Positions 1 through 7,789 of a DNA stretch of 20,901 bases are shown here, one piece after another (position 1 is the stretch's first letter; each line of letters opens with the position of its first letter). The stretch lies in NCBI GenBank assembly GCA_003194525.1, contig NBIV01000911.1:1-20901 (forward strand), read 5' to 3'. A model generated the notes under the pieces. That model was not told the DNA's origin, ran no database searches, and worked only from the letters and a program-made list of their open reading frames with translations. Origin of the DNA: Gracilariopsis chorda (Eukaryota > Rhodophyta > Florideophyceae > Gracilariales > Gracilariaceae). Made by a program: the position numbers and the translations under genes.

Positions 1-618
1 TATGCTCCTATCAACATTGCCAGAAATGTTCCCTCAATCGGGCCTGCCGCCGGCCCACTCTTGTTCGGAACCGCGCTGATCATTTCATACAGCTTCTATT
101 GCATTAGTACTTTTTACATTAAGCGAAGATGTGTGATTTCATGTGATTTCATCCGTCCAATAACCTCCACATGTCTCAATCAATCTGACCCTGACTTGAC
201 CAACCCTGACTCTCTATTCGTGTTCAATTTTGTTTGGTAGGGATTTGCAACAAGAGAAAAGAACATTCTTTTTAGCGATCATTCCGTTTTTACAAGCTAA
301 GGATGAAGCTCGTTTTGTAGCAAAGGTAAGTGTCAATCCCTGATTTATATGCTCTACCGCCTCATGAAATCAGAGCAAAGACACTAAGGAGCTCGCAATT
401 CGTATCCAGTTCGTCCCTTCCTTGGTGTGTTCTTCTATTTGTAGACAGAACAATACAGCAAATGGGAAGCAAACGTAATGGCGGATATCCCTAGCTGGAA
501 GGTAGGGAAAAAGGTGCAAAAGTTTAGGAGTTTCATGCCTCCAGTTGAGGAGAAGATCCGGTTTCTTACGATTAACGCTTGTACGAGAACAATAACCTTT
601 AGCAGCAGGGTAAAGTAG
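1..618 (+). pseudogene. NDUFA13: NDUFA13/GRIM-19-like complex I subunit, copy A (5' truncated by window)
   Basis: NDUFA13 (GRIM-19) is a single-span accessory subunit of mitochondrial complex I. Frame 1 from base 1 reads YAPINIARNVPSIGP and then a hydrophobic segment (LLFGTALIISYSFY), the usual start and membrane helix of the family. After an intron, EKRTFFLAIIPFLQAKDEA matches the family's conserved helix. After a second intron (326-444), KWEANVMADIPSWKVG and FMPP match the C-terminal signature. The splice phases around the first intron (roughly 125-240) do not join cleanly with any GT donor I can find; copy B has the same problem. Relative to copy B one A is missing near 545, which shifts the frame after FMPP and moves the stop to 616-618. 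Family identity is secure. Function of this copy is doubtful. Confidence 0.85.
326..444 (+). other. Spliceosomal intron in NDUFA13, copy A (119 nt)
   Basis: Donor GTAAGT directly follows the codons for FVAK. The acceptor is TTCTATTTGTAG with a pyrimidine-rich tract. Joining the flanks in phase 0 restores the continuous family pattern from LQAKDEARFVAK into TEQYSKWEANV, which supports a real intron. Confidence 0.85.
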
Positions 619-863
619 CTTTCTCATGTTTCAAGACAAAAGAGTGTCAATAGAATACATTCTATCAACCTTAATTCTATCACTGAACCAGAACACATGC
701 AGATGAAACACGATACAGATGTAGTATGAAAGTAGGCACTGTCTACGTCGCGTTTCAAACAGCGAAAGTCTTCAAAAGCGTGTTCAGAAGTACCGGTGGC
801 TGCACTTCTGCTCCCTCGCCCCACTAGACTGACGTGTTCTTCGCAGAATCCAGCGTTATCGCG

Positions 864-2391
864 ATGTGCTCCCAGAGAATCCCCGGCCTACTTCAATCGT
901 GTGCTTTTCTCACATTCCTGGGCTTTGCAAACTCACAGTTCAAGCGAGCCACAAATGTTCAAGCGTTGTAGCAGTACCCGCGTCACCTCTCTGTCCGAAG
1001 TCGAGATGCATTGGTTGTGTGTTCGCAGCATACAGCAGTGCTCACAGTCCCCACAGGTGTTGGGGGTGCCATCGGCGGGTACGCTAGCGATTCACTTCCG
1101 GCTGCAAGACTTCCCCCACGCGTCACTGACACGCTCATTATTCACTCGGATGTTCTGAAAGGCGCACTAATGTATTGGCCAATCTCCAATGCGTTATACG
1201 TGGAAGGATACGCTCTTGATCGATTTGCTTGTGGAGAAATGGGTCCCAGCCCCAGTGTCATCTACATCAAATCGTCTCAGAATAGTACTTGATTCAGGCA
1301 GGCCCGAAGAGACCATCCTTCGCCATAGATACACCGCAGATGCTGCCCGTGCTACATTAGGCTTGGATATCACGCACCGCACAACAACGTATTTTGACAA
1401 TTATTTGTCAAATAGCGTCATCGAAGGGAGGCGCTTCATGGGGGACTACCGCTGATCCAGCGGCTTTGTTGCTTTCAGTCCAGCACCTCGAAAAGCATAG
1501 CTGTCAGGCTATAGCAGTTGTTTCCCAATTTTCTGAGGAAGATCATGTACAACTCGCAAACTACCGATCTGGAAACGCAGTTGATGCGAATTCTGGTGCA
1601 GAAGCAGTGATCAGCCATCTTGTCACTCGAGAGTTCCGCCTAACATGTGCGCATTCTCCACCACTTCAACCGCTGCAAGCAGATGACAGCGTTTCACCAA
1701 AGTCAGCAGCGGAAGAGCTTGGCTATACAGTTTTGTCCAGCGTGCTTGTTGAGCTTTCTCGAGCACCTCATCTGGTTACCAACAATCGGACGGACGTAGA
1801 TTCTTCAGTTACTACGGCTGCGAATGTTGACGTCCTCTTCATAACGACAAATGCCTTTGGTAGCCCTGCAATGGTGAGGCTAGCCAGTAGAGCCGACGTA
1901 ATGGTGATTGCAGTGGACGAAAATATCACAACGCTCGTCATCAGAGCATCAAGTGTAGGAATTGATGAATCAAGGGTAGTTTCGCTAGAAGTTGCGCTGA
2001 CGCTGCTGGCCTAGTCGCACCACACAGGGCCCGTATAGCTATCTCCTCGCTTCAAACATCTGTAGCTCTTTTAAAGATTCATCCGATAACAGCGCCTTCC
2101 ACGGATAATGCCTTGCTTCGCACTTTTGACAAAATACAACGTAGAACAAACTCAGTCCCTCTGTAGCAACCCGCGGATAAGATAAATTCGACTTGTTGCA
2201 TCGCGTATGAAAAAAGACATAACAGGCTCATCATGAATTTGGTGCGCCCTGATCGCAATCTCCTAGCGACTAACCTTGGACCAAGAAGATCAGAATACGC
2301 AATTCCACCGAGGAAACCATCGAGGTGCCCGAAGTGCTCTATTCTTGAGCCCGGAGACAGACCCGTTCCAAAGTTCATGATCACGATTTAA
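864..2391 (+). pseudogene. DUF3326 family protein, copy A, interrupted
   Basis: DUF3326 is a family of unknown function that I know from cyanobacteria and plastid-bearing eukaryotes. The core starts with VPTGVGGAIGGYASDSLP (about 1049-1102), then LYVEGYALDRFA, RYTADAARATLGL, GGASWGTTADP, GAEAVISHLVTREF and SAAEELGYTVLSSVLVELS, in family order. Upstream, ATG 864 opens a Ser/Arg/hydrophobic leader that could be a plastid transit peptide. That leader has an in-frame TAG at 969-971, unless the TAGCAG there is an intron acceptor. Frameshifts lie near 1250, 1412 and 1980. A further TAG at 2164-2166 sits in a basic C-terminal extension of over 100 residues that ends with KFMITI at 2389. No single frame encodes the protein. 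The lesions at 969 and about 1250 are shared with copy B, so the parent was already altered before duplication, or those sites reflect unrecognised splicing. Confidence 0.88.
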
Positions 2392-2715
2392 GCCAAAGAC
2401 TGAAGTCCTTTTCGCGCACGTGGGTCCAACAGCTGTTTTTGACGGGCGCGGATAGCAGCAAAAGAAACGGTGCGTTGCACCCATGTATATTGACAGCTGT
2501 TGAACCATTTCGTATGCCAATCGGTCAGGGGGTGGTAGGTGGTGGTGAAGAAATGTTTCAGTCCTGAGACTCAGCAGAAGTGATGGCAAACTTCGAGATG
2601 AATTGGGAACCATTGTCCGTGTGGAGATAAGGCGGCAGTCTATACCAAAAAAGTGGTCTCCGGGTTCTACGCACCTACTGTGGCATAAGAGCTTTCGGGA
2701 ACAACAAGTAAACTA
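2392..2715. other. Interval between DUF3326 and next ORF, copy A
   Basis: About 320 bases with no supported gene. Both copies keep it at a divergence similar to the rest of the 3' half. It contains a CACGTG hexamer near 2417, also present in copy B. No RNA gene was recognised. Confidence 0.5.
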
Positions 2716-3124
2716 ATGAATTTGGAATTCTTTCCTGCTCGGCGGAAGAAGAGCACACGAATAATCGCAAGACTTTTCATTTGGCCCTAAGCAACGGGGG
2801 CATAGTGAAGGATTGGGTGACCTTACTGATCAACACTTGGCATGGCTTAGCGGAGAACAAGTGGGTGGCAGTCAACAGGAAATTAGGGCACAAATCTGAC
2901 GCGTTTGAGGATGTATCGTTTGCGTGACAAGAAGCGAACAGCAGCCCTCAGGGCTGCCGTTCACTTCCACCACGAGCCTGCCCGTTCTAGAAATAATAGC
3001 AAAGCACAATCCGAATGAACGCAGCGGCATTTCTGAGTACAGGGCTCTCTGCAAAACGCTTGGCATTGGTGATGAAAAGATTGAAATCTGCGTGCGTCGA
3101 GGTGCTATTCTAGTCCAGAAGTGA
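2716..3124 (+). pseudogene. Remnant of unrecognised small gene, copy A
   Basis: Counterpart of the copy-B reading frames at 20103-20635. The ATG at 2716 is followed by the same start (NLEFFPA). A one-base deletion in the AAG run near 2748 shifts the frame, and stops follow. About 135 nt present in copy B are absent here near 2935. Downstream a second stretch reads FTSTTSLPVLEIIAKHNP and SGISEYRALCKTLGIGDEK, the same as copy B with mostly conservative substitutions, ending at 3122-3124. I do not recognise the family. Confidence 0.5.
2941..2957. repeat. Short hairpin GCAGCCC-TCA-GGGCTGC
   Basis: A perfect 7-bp inverted repeat around a 3-base loop. Copy B keeps the stem at 20464-20480 with loop TCC, although neighbouring sequence has diverged and has a large indel immediately upstream in copy A. 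Confidence 0.6.
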
Positions 3125-3342
3125 AAGAACGGGCGTCGTGGAGCCAGACCTTGGCAGCGGAAGATCTCGAGTTTTTCTGACAAATACAATCTCAGGATGA
3201 GAGTGACACTGTCAAACCAGAACTACCACTGGGCCGAGAGTGACTCTTTCTCAGAGAGCTCCACGCTGCATGGCCTGGATTCATGATGCTGTAAAACTCG
3301 AACAACAGATGATATGATACGAGGGCTAGATCACCAAACGAG

Positions 3343-3352
3343 GCTTGAATGC
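3343..3352 (+). repeat. 10-bp direct repeat, left flank of the 1.42-kb block
   Basis: GCTTGAATGC occurs here and at 4775-4784. Copy B has it once (20861-20870), followed directly by the sequence that follows the right-hand repeat in copy A. This is the signature of either a target-site duplication or a deletion between short repeats. Confidence 0.85.
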
Positions 3353-3399
3353 ACCGGGCGCGCGCTCGTTCGCACTGCCTTCTTAAAGCACGCTCGTCG

Positions 3400-3549
3400 C
3401 CAGCTTGACGTCCGCCCGAAACTCTCCACATCGCGCCCCATACCCCTCCCCACTCTCACACCCACGCGCTCTCCGCCAACTCCACCGTCCCATTCCGCCC
3501 CGCCGCCTTAAACGTCACCCACATCGCCGACAACACTCTTCCTCTAGAT
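3400..3549 (+). promoter_or_regulatory. C-rich 5' leader of the zinc-finger ORF
   Basis: A strongly C-rich, G-poor stretch with runs such as CCCCTCCCC ends just before the ATG at 3550 (context GATATGCC). Similar pyrimidine-rich leaders precede the ORFs at 5860 and 11714. I infer a promoter or 5' UTR; no TATA box is evident. Confidence 0.3.
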
Positions 3550-4510
3550 ATGCCGCCCACGCAAGCTTGGTTGCCTTGGCTTGTGTTCACGGAGGCTGAC
3601 CTCGCCCTCGTGCGTGAGCAGGACGTTTCTGTATCCTCTCTCTTCCCTCTGCCGTCCGAAAGGCAGCCGCCTTCGCGGGACAAAGATTCTGTGGCCGCAA
3701 TCGTGTGGATCGCGTGTCGTTGCCGTACGCCTGCCCCTCCTCCCCACCGCCTACTCCGCACCTGCACGCCACTGCGCATCTCAGCCGCACATCGCCGTCA
3801 CCGCTAACTGCCGCCGCACCACCCGACCCCCACCTCAAACACCGCTTCGGGCTCCTGAGCATGGCTTTTTTCCGGACTTTTTCTTGCCCTCGCCGCCCCA
3901 GAAGCAGCCGTCTTCGCAGCACGAGGATATTGTGGCCGAACTCGAGGCGATCAGCGTCTCGCTGCGCTGTCGCGCAGCACTACTCTGCATGGCTACCACA
4001 CCGCCTATCTCGTCACGTGCATCTCACACCATATCTGGCGCTGACTCGCCGTCACCGCTGACTGCCGCCGTGCCACTAGCCCCCCCATCTCAAGCACCGC
4101 TTCAGGCGCCACCAACGCTCCTACAAGTGCATCTGGCGCCTCAACCATCGCTGCCAATTCCACTAACTCCACCGTTAAGAAAGAAGCCACGCTCACCTCC
4201 TCTCTCTCCGTTGCTGCGCGGTCCGTCGCGCTTCTGTCGCGTCTGCGCCCGCACTCAGAAGTCGGAAAATATCTTCTGTGCGAACCTGCATACGTATCGC
4301 AAGTGTCGGAAGGCGGTGTGTCGACCGTGCTTCGGAGAGTTGTAATGGGACTTTGAAAGTGCAAAGGCGAGCGGAACGTGGATCTGTCCGCACTGCCGCG
4401 AAATCTGCCAGAAGATACCTGCAGCTCGTTGTCACATCTTCACTAAGGCTAATATGAAGAGAAAGGCATCTAGAGTACTTGGAGTCCTTGTAGTGGGAGA
4501 ACCGTGTTGA
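3550..4510 (+). pseudogene. CDCA7/zf-4CXXC_R1-like zinc-finger protein, interrupted
   Basis: ATG 3550 opens about 85 codons. A frame change then leads into the frame open to 4345, a Pro/Ser/Ala-rich stretch followed by a cysteine cluster. The pattern is CRVC, a lone C 12 residues later, CRKAVCRPC, then W-I-CPHC-REIC after an in-frame TAA (4343-4345). The W-x-CP-x-CR-x-x-C ending and preceding CxxC pairs are typical of zf-4CXXC_R1, the zinc-finger domain of CDCA7-type DNA-binding proteins. The TAA splits the domain; reading past it stays open to TGA 4508-4510, so this is one nonsense change in an otherwise continuous domain. A 240-255-bp internal duplication covers most of the N-terminal half. 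The zinc-finger assignment is by motif only. It could be a different treble-clef or PHD-like finger. Confidence 0.6.
3640..4130 (+). repeat. Internal diverged tandem duplication (unit about 240-255 bp)
   Basis: Anchors: CAGCCGCCTTCGCGG near 3664 matches CAGCCGTCTTCGCAG near 3905 (offset about 241). TCGCCGTCACCGCT near 3792 recurs near 4046 (offset about 254), followed in both by ACTGCCGCCG and by a CACC/CATCTCAAnCACCGCTTC stretch. The two units are clearly related but diverged and differ by small indels. This explains why the N-terminal half of the zinc-finger ORF changes frame. Confidence 0.75.
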
Positions 4511-4537
4511 CACTTTCACTTTTGCATGTTTTGTTCA

Positions 4538-4552
4538 TGTGTGTGTGTGTGT
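4538..4552 (+). repeat. (TG)n microsatellite
   Basis: About 7.5 uninterrupted TG units, followed by an imperfect TCTTGTGTGT tail, just downstream of the zinc-finger ORF. Confidence 0.9.
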
Positions 4553-4584
4553 CTTGTGTGTATAGTTGTTTTTTGCGTTGAAAG

Positions 4585-4608
4585 TAAACAGGAGCGTACT
4601 CCTGTTTA
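4585..4608. repeat. Perfect 10-bp inverted repeat with 4-base loop
   Basis: TAAACAGGAG, then CGTA, then CTCCTGTTTA: a perfect 10-bp stem about 75 bp past the last readthrough stop of the zinc-finger ORF. It could be a 3'-processing hairpin, a protein-binding palindrome or an internal end of a mobile block. No function is assigned. Confidence 0.8.
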
Positions 4609-4774
4609 ATGTAAACATTCCGTTCTCTAATTTCTTCATTGTGGGTTAGAACAGTTCGCCACTAGTAGCAAGTACATGTTAACATGTTTGAAGGGCCGAA
4701 AGTGAGTGGCGAGGGCTCGGACACTCTCTTTTAGTGTCGGAAACGACAGCAGACACAAACATGAAGGCGAGATA

Positions 4775-4784
4775 GCTTGAATGC
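4775..4784 (+). repeat. 10-bp direct repeat, right flank of the 1.42-kb block
   Basis: Second GCTTGAATGC. The bases that follow (GAGAGCAAGTTGGGAAGG) match copy B at 20871-20888 with two mismatches, placing the right edge of the block. Confidence 0.85.
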
Positions 4785-5499
4785 GAGAGCAAGTTGGGAA
4801 GGAACCATACGTCCTTGAAGGACTACGTGTCTGCATTGAAGTAGAAAGTGTTACCATTTTCGGAGTACATTTGGTGCGGAAACGGATTGTACGTGAGCGC
4901 GCTGAGTTGGAGCGTTCGGCATGTTACCAATGATGGCCAGGGTGAATATCGGTCACGGGAGCAATGCGACGGGTGTGATGTTGGTGCGTGGCAAGGTACT
5001 ACCTCTCAACCCACCACCTGGCACGTTGCGCGTTGAGAGATCGATCGCGGGGTGTCACGTGAATCTTGAGACAGCGCGTCTTGTAATCTCTACGTAGGTG
5101 CATCACAAGCGCGGTACGGCCGAAGCAAGGCTGCCGGAGGGAGATTGCCGAAAGCGCAAAATCCGTGGTATCTACATGTTTCCGGGGAGAAATGCACCGA
5201 ACAGGCGCGATCGATGCGGCTACCTTCGTTGTCGATAATCAGCAATACCCGACCAAAAGCGCTGACACACAGGTGAAATCGAACACAGAGCCGTTTGGCA
5301 TTTCAATCGCCGTCACTTTCTCCCGCCAGCTGGCAGCGATCACATTTTTCTTTTTCAGCCGGCTCGAAAAGCGGTCAAAACGCCGCCTTGAGGGCAGCCG
5401 CGCCAAGGACAGTGCCGGTAGGAAACCGACGCTGTCACATACGCAGCAGAAATAAGTGTTGGAGGAGGGAAAAGCCCGCCCGTCCATTCAAAAAGTTAC
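4785..5499. other. Continuation of copy A; no assignable gene
   Basis: At least the first 31 bases belong to the long repeat; copy B ends with the window. A reading frame open from about 4914 to a TAG at 5094-5096, containing MLPMMARVNIGHG and PLNPPPGTLRVER, looks more protein-like than its surroundings but is short and unrecognised. A plus-strand frame at 5165-5455 has low-complexity Phe and Lys/Arg runs and matches nothing I know. Confidence 0.4.
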
Positions 5500-5859
5500 A
5501 CCCCGTCACCGACACTCTCTCCCCCCCCTCCCCCCCTCCAGCGAGCCGTTCGCACGCGTTGTACGCACGCTCCCTGGAGGCGCACAAACGCGCCGCGCAC
5601 AGCGCACCCCCCGCCACGTGCTCCGGTACCGCACCCAAACTAACGCGAAAAACAGCATCCGCACGTGGCGCCCACCTACCTTCGCACCACCAGCTTCCGT
5701 ACTTAAGGAAGCGCGCGCCGGCACCGCTCTGTTTCGCCGCCCTACCTCTCTTCGAAAACGAAGAAAGGCAGAACCTGTGACCCTTCCCATTACCAACTCC
5801 GCTTGCACCTCCATCGTCCCAAAAAACAGAAATAACGGCTCAACCTTTGGCACCCACAA
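5500..5859 (+). promoter_or_regulatory. C-rich leader upstream of the proline-rich ORF
   Basis: A dense pyrimidine tract (CTCTCCCCCCCCTCCCCCCC region, 5517-5539) is followed by GC-rich sequence with two CACGTG hexamers (near 5617 and 5662). It ends at the ATG at 5860. The composition resembles the leader at 3400-3549. Promoter/5' UTR status is inferred from position and composition only. Confidence 0.3.
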
Positions 5860-7149
5860 ATGAACGTGACTCCCCCCGGCCCCCACGGTTCACGTAATAA
5901 TCAGCCTTCTCCAAAGCACCCCCCGCAGCTCCCGCCGCGGCTCCCGCTCCCGCTGCAGCACCCTCCGCAGCACCCTCCGCAGCACCCTCCGCAGAACCTG
6001 ACGAACAAAACGGCGCCAGGCCCAAGCAATCTGCCGCCAGTGGTCTCTCATAATGACCACCCCAATGGTGAGCCTGCTCAACTTCAAGTAACGGGCGTGC
6101 AGACTTATGTTCAAAACTATTGTATGTTCAATGGCTCACCAATCCTCCGCCCCACCCCCTTTCTACCTCCTTTTTGCCAGCTGCTGACAAACAAGTTCTT
6201 CTTTCTTCGTTTCCTTACACACAGACACCTTCAACTTTCACTCCAGCTGCACCGTCAATCTAACCTTTGCTGACGGAGAGGGCTTAACTCGAGTCACGTC
6301 CTGCCCACAGTCGGGCAATAGAGCCCCTGCCCCCGCGCCAGTTAACCCATACCGCCCGTGGCGCCTGTGCATCCGGCTGGCCGCACGTCTCACCGTGCTC
6401 CAACCCTCCAATACGCCCCTGAACAGCGGCCTCCACAGGCCCTCGGTACATTGGCGTCCGTGCCCTCTCTACCTCGGTCTTCGCCACTGACGGAACAACC
6501 CTGCAAACGCAGCCGTCCGTCCGCACGCACAATGCCCACATCCAACTCCAGCGAGTGTGAGGGTGGCGAAGATGGATTGCATACCGTGCGTACCCGCAGC
6601 CACGGCTCCACGTCCGCCCATGTGGACGAAGCCAATCTGAATGACTGGGAGGCTGTGGTAGACATGTATTTGCATGGAACCGGTGCTCCGGACGGTGTGC
6701 CGCTGCGCGATCATTGCAAAGGAGACGGTCGTCGTGTGAATGACTACAGACTGCTGGAGAAGCGCCGCACAGTCGGAAAGACGTTTGAGTTTTTAGGGGC
6801 GCCGAGGTTCAAGGCGGCGATCGGCTACCGTTGGGACGGCAACTTGCGCCGAAAGCAGAAATTGTACATTGTGATCAATCGTTGTCGCGTTGTGAACGCC
6901 ATGAGGAAGGCGGGTGAGCCCGTACCGGATGACTTTGCGACGCTGGCGGAGATGATTGACACGCGCATTCGCGACAAGGAACGCGCCAAGGAGGAACGCG
7001 AGGCGAAACGCACCGCGGAGCCGAGGTGTCAGGGCTCCATGCCCGACGGATCTACGCGCATTACTGTGATGCCCAGAACTGCGCGTCAAGGCGAGCGATC
7101 GGTAGCTCTCGTGAGACGCACGGACTCCGTGCCACGGAGTGGTAGATAA
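5860..7149 (+). CDS. Proline-rich, NLS-bearing putative regulatory protein (structure uncertain)
   Basis: Frame 1 opens at ATG 5860 with a Pro/Gln-rich N-terminus containing QHPPQHPPQHPPQ. In-frame stops at 6271-6273 and 6343-6345 separate it from a long open stretch to TAG 7147-7149. A GTAACG donor near 6090 and several pyrimidine-rich AG acceptors (near 6180, 6226 and 6247) make a spliced gene possible; alternatively the true start is ATG 6532. The 3' part has a Pro/Ser/Thr-rich linker, a CKRSRPS basic patch, then a charged domain with WEAVVDMYLHG, KRRTVGKTFEFLG, GYRWDGNLRRKQKLY and VVNAMRKAG. It ends in an Arg/Glu-rich helix (RIRDKERAKEEREAKR) and a basic tail. The G-x-x-W ... RRK ... I/V pattern faintly recalls the GCR1_C DNA-binding domain, but I would not call it. 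It is the only long apparently undamaged coding stretch in the window. Confidence 0.55.
5956..5994 (+). repeat. 12-bp coding minisatellite (CAGCACCCTCCG)n
   Basis: Three perfect tandem units and a partial fourth. In the frame of ATG 5860 each unit encodes Gln-His-Pro-Pro. A 12-bp period preserves the frame. Confidence 0.9.
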
Positions 7150-7459
7150 CAGCTGCGCTCAAAGGGCGGGAGGTTGTTTGGGTATTTTCATTTTTGGGTG
7201 TTGGTTTTTGGGGCTAAGAATGAAGCTTTGGATTTCCGCGATGGTGAGCACGTGTGAAGGGCTGTTCTGTTGCTGCGGTCGCTTCGGCGGCTGCGCAGCT
7301 GCGCATGTGCGCATGTGCGCGGCGCGTCGTGACGCGGGTGCGATGCGGCCGCCATGCGCGCCTCTCATTGGCGCTTCAGCGTCGCGGCGGCCACAGGCCA
7401 CCACGGCGGATTACAGCGCTTGTCCGCAGTCGCCCTCTCCGGCGACGAAAGGTAGACGT
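7150..7459. other. 3' flank of the proline-rich ORF; GC-rich, no gene
   Basis: A T/G-rich 3' region (GGTTGTTTGGGTATTTTCATTTTTGGGTGTTGGTTTTTGG, about 7171-7210) may be a 3' UTR. It gives way to a GC-rich stretch with an alternating purine-pyrimidine tract at 7300-7320 (TGCGCATGTGCGCATGTGCGC). No coding family was recognised. Confidence 0.45.
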
Positions 7460-7760
7460 CTAACCCTTTAGCCATTGCATCACAGCTTGTGTGCCATACA
7501 AATTATCAAATACATAAGCGCTACCCTTGTACGCAGCAGCGTACCGCGCACTGCTTGCACATACAGTCTCATTTCCGTCCCTCCAAGAGACCGCGCCGTG
7601 AGTTGTGAATTTGCTTCCAACCGCTTTTGCCTCCCCAGCCCGCTTTTGTAGGCAGAATTTCAGCCTGCTGTCGTGCCAAGTGGGACGGTACCAGCTCCAA
7701 CGCTGCCAAACGTATCTCTGCAAAAGACGAACGCCGACCGTTTCCGATATCGCTTCATGT
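7460..7760 (-). pseudogene. Possible FG-GAP-type beta-propeller remnant
   Basis: A minus-strand frame open for about 100 codons ends at TAG 7460-7462. Its C-terminal part reads HGAVSWRDGNETVCASSARY then KGSAYVFDNLYGTQ. The GSAYVFD ... GTQ ending, preceded by a stretch resembling the G-x-x-V-x-x ... G-N-x-x-V-x-A pattern, is characteristic of FG-GAP repeats. Only one repeat is visible and no ATG is evident, so this may be chance or a fragment of a longer decayed gene. Confidence 0.3.
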
Positions 7761-7789
7761 TGCAGCTGTCTAGCTCTCAAGCACAATTC

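Larger units (their letters stand above)
1..3352 (+). repeat. Long direct repeat, copy A
   Basis: Matches 17414-20870 in the same orientation. Position 1 aligns with 17414, and the shared sequence runs to the 10-mer GCTTGAATGC at 3343-3352 (20861-20870 in the other copy). Homology then resumes at 4785 after a 1.4-kb block absent from copy B. The left end lies outside the window. The content is NDUFA13, DUF3326 and an unrecognised small gene. Positions 661-1620 are almost identical to copy B (three differences seen, two of them single-base indels). From about 1640 onward the copies differ by roughly 6-10% by eye, with several larger indels: 34 nt missing from B near 19247, and about 135 nt missing from A near 2935. 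Confidence 0.97.
3353..4774 (+). mobile_element. Putative inserted block carrying a zinc-finger ORF
   Basis: A 1,422-bp block present in copy A and absent at the homologous point of copy B, flanked by perfect 10-bp direct repeats. The block begins ACCGGGCGCG and ends GGCGAGATA. I see no terminal inverted repeats, no LTRs, no 3' poly(A) and no transposase, so it fits no standard autonomous class. TSDs of 9-11 bp are known for Mutator-like elements. The first 1 kb is much more C-rich than the flanks and contains a CDCA7-like ORF with its own pyrimidine-rich 5' region. The alternative is that the block is ancestral and copy B lost it by recombination between the two 10-mers. Confidence 0.55.

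Noticed and set aside
2079..2384. Minus-strand ORF, also present at 19466-19771
   Set aside because: It is the antisense shadow of the DUF3326 C-terminal extension; its conservation in both copies follows from the duplication.
3456..3922. Several minus-strand Arg/Gly-rich ORFs opposite the zinc-finger ORF
   Set aside because: These are composition-driven shadows of a C-rich plus strand with no recognisable motif.
3353..4774. Mutator-like DNA transposon
   Set aside because: The 10-bp flanking repeat fits that class, but the two ends share no inverted repeat and there is no transposase, so the class is not assigned.
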